From contig JAFTVG010000031.1 in NCBI GenBank assembly GCA_017465885.1, positions 1 through 64,000 on the forward strand: a stretch of DNA of 64,000 nt, in the 5' to 3' direction. Each line of letters opens with the position of its first letter. The stretch's first letter is position 1. The position numbers were made by a program, and so were the translations under genes. Below the pieces are notes generated by a model. That model did not search any database and was not told the DNA's origin. It saw nothing but the letters and a program-made list of their open reading frames with translations. Shown here piece by piece: positions 13,246 through 20,956 of the stretch. The stretch comes from Clostridia bacterium (GTDB lineage Bacteria; Bacillota; Clostridia; Oscillospirales; CAG-272).

Positions 13246-15069
13246 TCAAGAGGCAGAAGCTTCCTTCTTTTTGTAGTTTTTAGACTGTACCTCAAACATT
13301 TCGGCGTATTTGCCTCCCTTTTCAAGAAGGGCATCGTGTGCGCCGCTTTCGATCAGTCTGCCGCCATCGAACATATAGATGGTGTCCGACATTCTGGTGG
13401 TGGACAGACGGTGGGGTATGAAAATCACCGTTTGCCCCTGCAGATTTTCGGCGATAGAATGGTTTAAGGCATACTCTGCCCCCGGGTCAAGAGCGGCAGA
13501 GGGCTCGTCCATAATGATCAGCTCATAGGGGCGCACGAAGGTTCTGGCAATCGCCACCTTTTGCGCCTCGCCTCCAGAAAGATTGACTCCGTCATCGTCA
13601 AATTCCTTGGTCAGCATGGTGTCTATCCCCTTTTCAAGGTCGGATAGCTTGTTTTCAAAGGTAATGCGGGAAAGCGCCTCTAATACCGCGCGCCGATCCT
13701 CTTCACTCCTTACGGGACGTCCCAGCACGTTTTCCGCGATGGTTGCCGAAAAGAGCTTGAAATCCTGAAAGACGGCGCCGATCCGATCTCTATACTCCTT
13801 CAGATCGTAAAGACGAATATCGGTACCGTTTAGAAGGATCTGCCCTTCCGTCGGATCGTAGAAGCGGAGAAGAAGCTTGATGAGGGTGGTCTTTCCTGCG
13901 CCGTTATAGCCGACAAGAGCGATCTTTTCTCCTTTTTTGATCGAAAGGTTCACGTTCTTTAAAACGTAGTCGCCATCCTCGGTATACTTGAAAGAAATGT
14001 TTTTCATTTCAAGGCTTTCAAAAGCACCAACTGGCAGGTCGCCCGAGCGGACGGTGGGCACGTAGTCCATAAACTTTCTGTACTTCTCGATGTATAAAGA
14101 ATTCTCCGAAAAGCCGTTGAAGTAGCGGCCGAAGTTGTCAAACATATGGCCGATCCGCCAGAATTGGCTGATGACGATGGCAAAATCGCCCACCGTCACG
14201 CCGCCTCCTTCGGAAAAAAGCCCTACTGTCATAATGACGAAGATGATGCACTCGGGAATGATACTCAGTGCTGTAGACAGCCAATCCAAAAGATAATACT
14301 TTTTATTGTAGCGAAGATTGACCTGAAGCTCGTCCTCCTTTGCCCGATCGTATTCGGAAATCAGGTTGCCCGAAAGCCCGGTGGTACGCAGCTCCTTTGC
14401 AAAATCCGAAAGGTGAAAGATGCGGTTGACGTATGCCGCTTTTCTTCCAAGAGGCTTTTGCTCCTCTGCCCTTCTTTCCCCAAGCTTGATCCACTGCTTG
14501 TTGAGCAGGAAGTTTAAAAGCGAGCGCAAAAGCAGAAGAAGCACCACCCAGATATTCACCGTCATCATGATCACAAGGGTGGAGCCAAGGGAAATGATGA
14601 AGGAAATGAAGCCCTGCAGGTTTTCAAGCACCTTCACCGCCCTGCCCTCCGACTCGTCCATTGCCCAGACGAAATCATTATAGAAGTTGGGATCGTCAAA
14701 GCAGGCAAGATCCGCTTCCATCGCCTTGTGGAAGATCTCCTCGTGCATTCTGTAATGCAGGCGATTGACCATCCAGGGACGGAAATACAGATAGTTAAGT
14801 CTGCCGTAGGACCAGCGCAGGAAGATGGCGCCAAGACCAAGAGCAAAAAGGGGAATGAAGGCTTCAAAGGGCTCGCCTCTTTCAAGGGCGTTTAAGACCA
14901 GGGGCAGAAAGAGCATTTCCACCGAGTTTGCCGCCCCGTAAAAGATGCCCTGCCCGATCATCAGAAGGACGAGCTGAGGGGAGTGCTTGGAAATCTTCCC
15001 GATCATTTTCAGGTTGTTTGCCGCGATCCTTTTAAGTGATTGCTTTTTCTTTTTCTCGTTCTTAGGCAT
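13246..15069 (-). CDS. ABC exporter half-transporter, second subunit
   Basis: This 607-residue protein joins six predicted membrane helices (residues ~30-310) to an ATPase domain: Walker A GYNGAGKT (~386), signature LSGGEAQKVAIAR and Walker B IIMDEPSAALDP. It is probably one half of a heterodimeric exporter of the MsbA/LmrA type; the substrate is unknown. The start ATGCCTAAG at 15069 overlaps the stop of the upstream partner by 8 bases, with AGGGGAGGAG ahead, so translation is coupled. Upstream in-frame starts lie inside the partner gene. A strong terminator follows. Confidence 0.88.
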   Translation of the reverse strand: MPKNEKKKKQSLKRIAANNLKMIGKISKHSPQLVLLMIGQGIFYGAANSVEMLFLPLVLNALERGEPFEAFIPLFALGLGAIFLRWSYGRLNYLYFRPWMVNRLHYRMHEEIFHKAMEADLACFDDPNFYNDFVWAMDESEGRAVKVLENLQGFISFIISLGSTLVIMMTVNIWVVLLLLLRSLLNFLLNKQWIKLGERRAEEQKPLGRKAAYVNRIFHLSDFAKELRTTGLSGNLISEYDRAKEDELQVNLRYNKKYYLLDWLSTALSIIPECIIFVIMTVGLFSEGGGVTVGDFAIVISQFWRIGHMFDNFGRYFNGFSENSLYIEKYRKFMDYVPTVRSGDLPVGAFESLEMKNISFKYTEDGDYVLKNVNLSIKKGEKIALVGYNGAGKTTLIKLLLRFYDPTEGQILLNGTDIRLYDLKEYRDRIGAVFQDFKLFSATIAENVLGRPVRSEEDRRAVLEALSRITFENKLSDLEKGIDTMLTKEFDDDGVNLSGGEAQKVAIARTFVRPYELIIMDEPSAALDPGAEYALNHSIAENLQGQTVIFIPHRLSTTRMSDTIYMFDGGRLIESGAHDALLEKGGKYAEMFEVQSKNYKKKEASAS

Positions 15070-16915
15070 TCTCCTCCCCTCCTTCCTCATCGTCAAAGTA
15101 GTTTTCTGCCTGCTTCTTGAAGAGATCGGCGTATACGCCGTTCTTTAAAAGCAGTTCCTCGTGACTGCCGCTTTCCACAAGCACGCCCTTATCCATCACC
15201 AGGATCTTGTCTGCTAAAACAGCAGAGGACAAACGGTGGGAGATAAACAGCACGCCCTTGTCTTCGGTGGCGCGGATCATACTTTCAAAGACCTTGTATT
15301 CGGCAATGGGGTCAAGGGCTGAGGAGGGCTCGTCTAAGATCGCCATCGGCGCTTTGGAGGCAAAGACCGCCGCAAGCTGGACCTTTTGGGATTCACCACC
15401 CGACAGCACCGCGCCGTCGGCGTCAAACTCCTTGGTCAAAACGGTGTTTACCCCCTTGGGCAGACTGTCGATCTTTTCAAGCACGCCGCTTTCCTTCAGC
15501 GCCTCCCTCACCGTAATGAGGTCCTCCTTTCCCACCTCGCCCCGCATCACGTTTTCGGCAACCGTCATGGAAAAGCATTTGTAGTCCTGAAAGAGCACCG
15601 AAAAGAGGGCACGGTAGGTGGAAAGGCGCAGGTCTCTGATGTCCACGCCGTCAAGGGTGATCCGCCCTTGCGTCGGCTCGTATAACCGCAGAAGGAGTTT
15701 GACAATGGTGCTTTTGCCCGCTCCGTTGCATCCTACCAAAGCAAGACGCTCACCGGGAGCAAGGGAAAAGCTGACGTTTTTTAACACCTGCAGGTCGCTT
15801 CCCGTATAGGAAAAGCTGACGTTTTCAAAGCGGATGACCCCTGCCTTTGCCGCAGGCAACGAGGGATCCTCGGCAATCTTGGGCTGATACTCCAAAAAGT
15901 CCTTCATATCCCTTATGAACAAGGCGTGCTCCGAAAAGGCTGAGATATCGGTGACAGCACGGTTTAAGTTCCATCCCAGCATAGAAATGGCGTTGATGGT
16001 GACCGCACAGTCGCCCACCAGCATATTCCCCGTGACCACCGTTTGAAAGACCGCGTAGACGGCACTGCCCACCGTGGAGATGGCATCCCCCGAAAACTCA
16101 CCGATGAAGCCGAGAATCGTTCTCTTCCATCCGTGCTTAAAAAGCACCTTTTTGTATCTGCCGTAAAGGGCGCGGAAGCTCTCGATCTGGGCGTCCTCCA
16201 TATGAGCAAGGCGCATTTCCTTGGCATAGTCGGCAAGGTAGAAGGTACGGCGTATGTAGTTCTTCCTGCGGTCGATGGGCTTTTGATCTGCCACGTATTT
16301 GTAGTAGACGGCAAGCTCCTTCTTACGCAAAAGCCCGAAGAGGATGGGGAAAATGGCAAAGACCATTAAAACGGGGTCGATTATGGCAAGCAGAGTGCCG
16401 TTGGTCAAAAAGGACACGGCCGTCCACACCACGTCGCCCAGCGACCCCTGCACCGCGAAGACTCTGCCCGCCGCCTCGTCCATCGCCTTCACGTATTTAT
16501 CGTAAAAGTCGGGCCGCTCGTAGCAGTCAAGATCTGCGGCAAGGGACTTTTCAAACAGGGTCTTTTGGATGGAGGTGACGATCCTTTTGTCCCACTTGGG
16601 CAAAACGAAATAGCAAAAGGCGTCTCTTGCCATATCGGTCAAAAGGAAACCTCCGTATAAGGCGACAATGGCGATCAGCACCGTTTTCAGGTCTGCCGTG
16701 CCCTGCTGAAAGCTGTTGAGCACAAATCGAAGCAGCCAGGATTCGATGAGGAAATTCAGCACACCCCAATAACAGTTGCTGAACACTTCAAAGGCGATCC
16801 GCCCGGGTGCAGACCTATGTAAGATCTTCAGCGCCCACAGATTGTAGCGGACGATCTGCCAAAAAGACAGAGCGTCCTTATCCTTTTTCTTCTTGTCTTT
16901 TTTCTTTTTCTGCAT
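15062..16915 (-). CDS. ABC exporter half-transporter, first subunit
   Basis: The 617-residue protein has a lysine-rich N-terminus, six predicted membrane helices and an ATPase domain with Walker A GCNGAGKS (~394), signature LSGGESQKVQLAA and Walker B MAILDEPSSALDP. It lacks the usual IARA after the signature (LAAVFA instead), while its partner has IART, so the two nucleotide sites probably differ as in many heterodimeric exporters. Start ATG follows AAAGGAGTGAG. It is the first gene of a two-gene operon whose promoter carries a palindrome, which suggests repressor control and perhaps a drug or peptide substrate. Confidence 0.88.
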   Translation of the reverse strand: MQKKKKDKKKKDKDALSFWQIVRYNLWALKILHRSAPGRIAFEVFSNCYWGVLNFLIESWLLRFVLNSFQQGTADLKTVLIAIVALYGGFLLTDMARDAFCYFVLPKWDKRIVTSIQKTLFEKSLAADLDCYERPDFYDKYVKAMDEAAGRVFAVQGSLGDVVWTAVSFLTNGTLLAIIDPVLMVFAIFPILFGLLRKKELAVYYKYVADQKPIDRRKNYIRRTFYLADYAKEMRLAHMEDAQIESFRALYGRYKKVLFKHGWKRTILGFIGEFSGDAISTVGSAVYAVFQTVVTGNMLVGDCAVTINAISMLGWNLNRAVTDISAFSEHALFIRDMKDFLEYQPKIAEDPSLPAAKAGVIRFENVSFSYTGSDLQVLKNVSFSLAPGERLALVGCNGAGKSTIVKLLLRLYEPTQGRITLDGVDIRDLRLSTYRALFSVLFQDYKCFSMTVAENVMRGEVGKEDLITVREALKESGVLEKIDSLPKGVNTVLTKEFDADGAVLSGGESQKVQLAAVFASKAPMAILDEPSSALDPIAEYKVFESMIRATEDKGVLFISHRLSSAVLADKILVMDKGVLVESGSHEELLLKNGVYADLFKKQAENYFDDEEGGEENA

Positions 16916-17020
16916 ATTCTCACTCCTTTCTCAGAATATCCTTAGTATAGGACTTCGGTGTGTTGAGGTCCTTATCAACTTGTTTTCAACTTGTAAAAGC
17001 GCGCTTTAAGCTCCAAAAAC

Positions 17021-17049
17021 AGTATACTATGGTTTATGGGGAAAGTCAA
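17021..17049 (-). promoter_or_regulatory. Promoter of the ABC exporter operon
   Basis: TTGACT (17049-17044) and TATACT (17026-17021) on the minus strand, spacer 17. The leader to the ATG at 16915 is about 100 bases. Other sequence up to 17170 shows nothing further. Confidence 0.7.
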
Positions 17050-17050
17050 T

Positions 17051-17063
17051 CAACCGTTGGTTG
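17051..17063. promoter_or_regulatory. Candidate operator palindrome
   Basis: CAACC-GTT-GGTTG is a perfect palindrome abutting the -35 box of the ABC exporter promoter, a position typical of a MarR- or TetR-family binding site. No regulator gene lies next to it. Confidence 0.4.
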
Positions 17064-17171
17064 TCATGCATTCTCGGTTGTGTTGAACTTTTTATGCAGC
17101 TATATTCTATCAAAAAGACCGATCCTCTGCAATACTCATCTTTTGTCCGCCCTCCCGTTTCTTTTATCCGC

Positions 17172-17204
17172 AAAAAAAGATCCCGCAGTTTTCTGCAGGA
17201 TCTT
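17172..17204 (-). terminator. Terminator of the P-loop protein gene
   Basis: On the minus strand a hairpin with arms AAGATCC and GGATCTT around CTGC/GCAG is followed by a run of T residues. Confidence 0.75.
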
Positions 17205-17218
17205 GATTTTATATATGA

Positions 17219-17629
17219 TTAAGCGATATATGCGCGTACAGCTTCGGGAACGTCCTCTACTGCGATGGAGCTGGTCATTACCAGGTTCACTTCCTGAGCC
17301 TCAGCCAGCTTTGCAACCTTCTTTACGAAGTACTCGAAGGAGTCAACGTCGTTGTTGCAGATCTTCAAAGCAGAGTCAACGAAGATGTCCTTGGCGTCGT
17401 GGTCGCTGGCGATGATGCCTGCAACGAAGCCGAAAAGACCGTCTGCATCTGCAATGTGATACTCGTCGGTGTTGATCAGACGCGCGCGATAGGTGATCTC
17501 ATGGATGAGCTTGGTGCCCTTTTCAATGCAAACGACCGTGCCCTTGGATGCATCCACGGTGGTGTTTGCCATTTCTATAAGAGTCTTGGTCTTTCCGGAA
17601 CCCTTCAGACCAACAAAAATTTTAACCAT
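17219..17629 (-). CDS. Small P-loop ATP-binding protein
   Basis: The 136-residue cytosolic protein opens with VKIFVGLKGSGKTKT, a clean Walker A at residues ~7-14. A Walker B-like stretch DIFVDSAL (~80) and an NLVMTSS sensor-like strand follow, giving a minimal thymidine-kinase-like or RecA-like fold. It is too short for thymidine kinase and lacks the zinc cysteines. I know similar uncharacterised proteins from Clostridia. The start at 17629 is chosen because the Walker A must lie close to the N-terminus and the promoter -10 is at 17663; the upstream in-frame ATG lies within the likely leader. Function unknown. Confidence 0.75.
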   Translation of the reverse strand: MVKIFVGLKGSGKTKTLIEMANTTVDASKGTVVCIEKGTKLIHEITYRARLINTDEYHIADADGLFGFVAGIIASDHDAKDIFVDSALKICNNDVDSFEYFVKKVAKLAEAQEVNLVMTSSIAVEDVPEAVRAYIA

Positions 17630-17662
17630 AATTAAAGCCTCCGTAGGTTTTTTAGTAATCCT

Positions 17663-17691
17663 ATTATACAAGAATACGAGAAATATTTCAA
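17663..17691 (-). promoter_or_regulatory. Promoter of the P-loop protein gene
   Basis: TTGAAA (17691-17686) and TATAAT (17668-17663) on the minus strand, spacer 17. Confidence 0.8.
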
Positions 17692-17709
17692 GTGTTTTTT
17701 TGAAGTTTT

Positions 17710-19056
17710 TTACATTTTTTCTGCAAGCTTTGCACGAATTTCGTCAAACTGCGCACCGGGCTTGCCGAGAAGAGCAAACATATTCTTTTTGTACCCTTCC
17801 ACACCGGGCTGATCGAAGGGGTTGACGCCCAGCATATAGCCCGAAACGGCGCAGGCAAGCTCGAAGAAGAAGACGGCGTAACCGAAATCGTATGCCGAGC
17901 GGCTGTCGATCTCCAGCACAATATTGGGCACGTCACCCTCGGTGTGCGCCATGGCGGTCGCCATAAAAGCGGTACGATTCACGTCGTGCAGATCCTTGTT
18001 TGCAATGAAGTTCAGTCCGTCGCAGTCGCTTGCATCAAAGGGAACGGTGACCTTGTGTGCGGGGGTCTTTAAGTCGATGACCGTTTCAAAGAGCACGGGG
18101 GTGCCGTCCTGAATGAACTGACCCAGCGAATGCAGGTCGGTGGTAAAGCAGACCGATGCGGGGAAAATACCCTTCTTCCCTTTACCCTCGCTCTCGCCGT
18201 AAAGCTGCTTCCACCACTCTGCCGTCATATTCAGAGAAGGCTCGTAGGAGGCAAGCACCTCCACCTTTCTGCCCTTTGCATACAGAATATTGCGGATCGC
18301 GGCGTATTTCAGGCAGTCGTTTTCACAAAGGCTGTCATTTGCGGTATAGGCAGTGCGGGCATCAAGAGCACCGGAGATCATTTCGTCGATATCGATGCCT
18401 GCGCAGGCGATGGGCAAAAGGCCCACGGGGCTGAGCACCGAGAATCTGCCGCCCACGTCGTCGGGAACGACGAAGGTCTCGTAGCCCTTTTCGGTGGAAA
18501 ACTCCTTGAGCTTCCCTCTTGCCTTGTCGGTGGTAACGAAGATGCGCTCTGATGCCTTCTCACCGTACTTGTTTTCCATCCACTCTCTGAAAATGCGGAA
18601 GGCGATGGCGGGCTCGGTGGTGGTGCCCGACTTGGAGATCACATTCAAGCAGACCTCCTTGCCCTCCAGCAGCTCCAGCGTTTCGGTAATGGTGGAGGCG
18701 CTCAGATCCTTGCCGACGAAATAGATCTCGGGGGCACCGTTCTTCTTTGCAAAGGCATTATAGTTGGTACCAAGACAATATTCGATCGCCGCTCTTGCTC
18801 CAAGATAGGAGCCGCCGATGCCGATGACCACAAGAGCGTCGCACATCCCCTTGATCTTTTCTGCGGCAGACTTGATGCGTGCATATTCTTCCTTATCGGG
18901 AACGTCGGGCAGATATCTCCAGCCAAGAAAATCGTTGCCCGCACCGTCACCCTTGATGACGGTAGCAAGTGCCTTTGCCGCACTCTCTTCTACCTGTTTA
19001 TACTCCTCTGCGGTAACAAATCCCTGCAGATACTGTTCGGATACTCTAAGTGACAT
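17710..19056 (-). CDS. pgi: Glucose-6-phosphate isomerase
   Basis: This 448-residue cytosolic enzyme interconverts glucose 6-phosphate and fructose 6-phosphate in glycolysis and gluconeogenesis. Seen motifs are [11 protein letters not shown] and [17 protein letters not shown] (sugar-phosphate binding), [17 protein letters not shown] (PGI signature) and a C-terminal [14 protein letters not shown]. Length matches the shorter Gram-positive PGI. It is monocistronic, with a good promoter directly upstream. The distance to the next minus-strand gene is only ~40 bases and contains that gene's promoter. Confidence 0.96.
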   Translation of the reverse strand: MSLRVSEQYLQGFVTAEEYKQVEESAAKALATVIKGDGAGNDFLGWRYLPDVPDKEEYARIKSAAEKIKGMCDALVVIGIGGSYLGARAAIEYCLGTNYNAFAKKNGAPEIYFVGKDLSASTITETLELLEGKEVCLNVISKSGTTTEPAIAFRIFREWMENKYGEKASERIFVTTDKARGKLKEFSTEKGYETFVVPDDVGGRFSVLSPVGLLPIACAGIDIDEMISGALDARTAYTANDSLCENDCLKYAAIRNILYAKGRKVEVLASYEPSLNMTAEWWKQLYGESEGKGKKGIFPASVCFTTDLHSLGQFIQDGTPVLFETVIDLKTPAHKVTVPFDASDCDGLNFIANKDLHDVNRTAFMATAMAHTEGDVPNIVLEIDSRSAYDFGYAVFFFELACAVSGYMLGVNPFDQPGVEGYKKNMFALLGKPGAQFDEIRAKLAEKM

Positions 19057-19089
19057 AAGTAAACCATCCTTCTGTTTTCTATCTCATAT

Positions 19090-19118
19090 ATTATACCCTC
19101 TTCCGTCTCCGATTTCAA
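19090..19118 (-). promoter_or_regulatory. Promoter of pgi
   Basis: TTGAAA (19118-19113) and TATAAT (19095-19090) on the minus strand, spacer 17, about 34 bases before the start codon. Confidence 0.82.
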
Positions 19119-19127
19119 GGGTTTTTC

Positions 19128-20273
19128 TTAAAATAATGTGTAATATTCAAATAATTTTGCAAAAATATCGAAAAAGCTCAGTCTTTTCACCTCTTCTGCC
19201 GCGCAAATATCTGCCCTGCCGATCTCCTTTCCGTCAAGCATCCATCTCACCGTCCCCACAGACTGCCCCTTGCTTACGGGAGCACCGATCTCTTCGGGCA
19301 AAACGATCTCCTCCTTTACCCTGCTCTTTTCTCCCTTTTGAAGCACCACCGATAGCCCCTCATAGCATAGCGCCACCTCCGTCTTTTTGCCTCCGATCAC
19401 CTTCAGGGGAGAAAGCGCCGCCTCGGGTGACCTATAGCGCTCAAAGTTTGCAAAGCCGTAATCAAGGAGCTTTACGGCAGTGGCGTTTCGCTCGTTTGAG
19501 GTGGGCGATGCCATCACCACGGCGATGAGCTGCATCCCCTCTCTTTTTGCAGTGGCGGAAATGCAAAATTTTGCCCTTGAGGTGTATCCTGTCTTCAAGC
19601 CGTTTGCCCCCTTATAAAAACGGATGAGACGGTTGGTGTTGGTCAGCCCGAAGGCACCGTTTCGCACGGTATCCATCCAAATGCAGGTATATTCAAGGAT
19701 CTTTTCGTGTTTCAAAAGCTCCCTTGACATCGTGGCTATATCGCGTGCAGAGGTCACGTGGTTTTCGGTGGTGTCGTCAAGTCCGTTCACGTTTTCAAAA
19801 TGGGTCGCCGTCATCTTCAGCTCCTCTGCCCGCTGATTCATTTTTTCAACGAACCCTTCAAGCGATCCCGCCGTATGCTCTGCAAGTGCCGCCGCGGCAT
19901 CGTTTGCCGAGGAGACCACCACACACTTCACCATCTCCTCCACCGTCATCTGCTCGCCTGCCTCCAAATAGACCTGAGAGCCTCCCATAGACGCCGCCCG
20001 CTCGCTGACCGACACCTCCTCTTCAAGGGAGATCTTCCCCTCCTTCACCGCCTCCATCACCAAAAGCAAGGTCATAATTTTGGTAACCGATGCGGGAGGC
20101 AGTGCCTCGTCTGCATTTTGCTCGTAAAGCACCCTTCCGCTTTCCGCCTCCATCAAGATCACACTTTTTGCCTCTGTTTCAAGGACGACCTCACCGTGCA
20201 CCGCCACAGAAAGACCCGTTATAGAAAAAAGCGCAAGAATCAGGCAAAGCATCCGCTTAAACCAACCGTTCAT
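19128..20273 (-). CDS. D-alanyl-D-alanine carboxypeptidase (S11, DacF-like)
   Basis: The 381-residue secreted penicillin-binding protein trims the terminal D-Ala of peptidoglycan stem peptides. It shows a signal peptide (residues ~5-27) and the three active-site motifs SVTK (~62), SAN (~122) and KTG (~229). A C-terminal beta domain (PBP5_C type) and a short tail ending in hydrophobic YYTLF follow, possibly for membrane contact. The start at 20273 is chosen because AAAGGATG lies 8 bases ahead; the ATG four codons earlier overlaps that site. The membrane protein gene just upstream ends 24 bases away, so they may share a message. Confidence 0.9.
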   Translation of the reverse strand: MNGWFKRMLCLILALFSITGLSVAVHGEVVLETEAKSVILMEAESGRVLYEQNADEALPPASVTKIMTLLLVMEAVKEGKISLEEEVSVSERAASMGGSQVYLEAGEQMTVEEMVKCVVVSSANDAAAALAEHTAGSLEGFVEKMNQRAEELKMTATHFENVNGLDDTTENHVTSARDIATMSRELLKHEKILEYTCIWMDTVRNGAFGLTNTNRLIRFYKGANGLKTGYTSRAKFCISATAKREGMQLIAVVMASPTSNERNATAVKLLDYGFANFERYRSPEAALSPLKVIGGKKTEVALCYEGLSVVLQKGEKSRVKEEIVLPEEIGAPVSKGQSVGTVRWMLDGKEIGRADICAAEEVKRLSFFDIFAKLFEYYTLF

Positions 20274-20297
20274 CAAAAACACCATCCTTTCCTATCC

Positions 20298-20795
20298 TCA
20301 ATTCAAGATCGCCGCCGAAAAGGTCAGCCAGAGAAAAAAGAGCAAGCCAAGTCCGCAAAGTCCGGCAAATGCTGTAGGCAAAACACCGATCCTCAGGCAC
20401 TCACGCACCGTCATCAGCGTGAGAAGCAGTGCCATTATCAGCATAAAAAGACCGAAGATCAAAGCCGCCGTTTTAAAGAAGGAAATATACCAAAGCAAGG
20501 AAAACACCATCGTCATGATCCCGAACAACAGCGCCGTCAAAGCTTTGCACCTCTTCATATGCTCGCAGATCAATCCAAGCGTATAGCCAAGCAGTGTAAA
20601 AAAGAGCAGGACCGCCGCAAAGAACAGCAGGGGGGGAGGCGCGTGGCGCGGCATCAGCAACAGCTTGTAAATATAAAAATTTCCGCAAGCCACCATTACG
20701 ATCAGCTCAAGCATCGCTCCCACTCCTCCAAGAAGGAGGGCAAAGCCCGATTTAAAGCACGAAAGCTCGCTCTTCACACCCTTCAACAGATCCAT
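20298..20795 (-). CDS. Four-helix integral membrane protein, unknown
   Basis: The 165-residue protein has a short cytosolic N-terminus and four hydrophobic helices (about residues 18-42, 53-75, 85-112 and 122-160) with few charges between them. No family motif is visible. AGGAAGAGAACG precedes the ATG at 20795; an in-frame ATG ten codons earlier lacks a site. It lies 24 bases upstream of the carboxypeptidase gene in the same direction, so a link to envelope metabolism is possible by context only. Confidence 0.7.
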   Translation of the reverse strand: MDLLKGVKSELSCFKSGFALLLGGVGAMLELIVMVACGNFYIYKLLLMPRHAPPPLLFFAAVLLFFTLLGYTLGLICEHMKRCKALTALLFGIMTMVFSLLWYISFFKTAALIFGLFMLIMALLLTLMTVRECLRIGVLPTAFAGLCGLGLLFFLWLTFSAAILN

Positions 20796-20870
20796 CGTTC
20801 TCTTCCTTTCAGCGTACTGCTTCACTATATGAAAAAACAGCGCTGTTCATGAATTTTCCATCGTATCAAC

Positions 20871-20917
20871 AAAAAAACAGCCATGACGAACAAATCCGTT
20901 CGTCATAGCTGTTTTTC
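20871..20917 (-). terminator. Terminator after the class A PBP gene
   Basis: Arms ACAGCCATGACGAAC and GTTCGTCATAGCTGT pair with one mismatch and are flanked by A7 and T5, so the signal works in both directions. It separates the PBP gene from the membrane protein gene. Confidence 0.88.
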
Positions 20918-20956
20918 AAATGATCGTTTTTACTCTTTCAAGCACGCCCTTTGCTC

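Noticed and set aside
19758-20852. 364-codon plus-strand open frame across the carboxypeptidase and membrane protein genes
   Set aside because: It runs antisense through two supported genes and their boundary and encodes a His/Gln/Arg-rich sequence typical of shadow frames.
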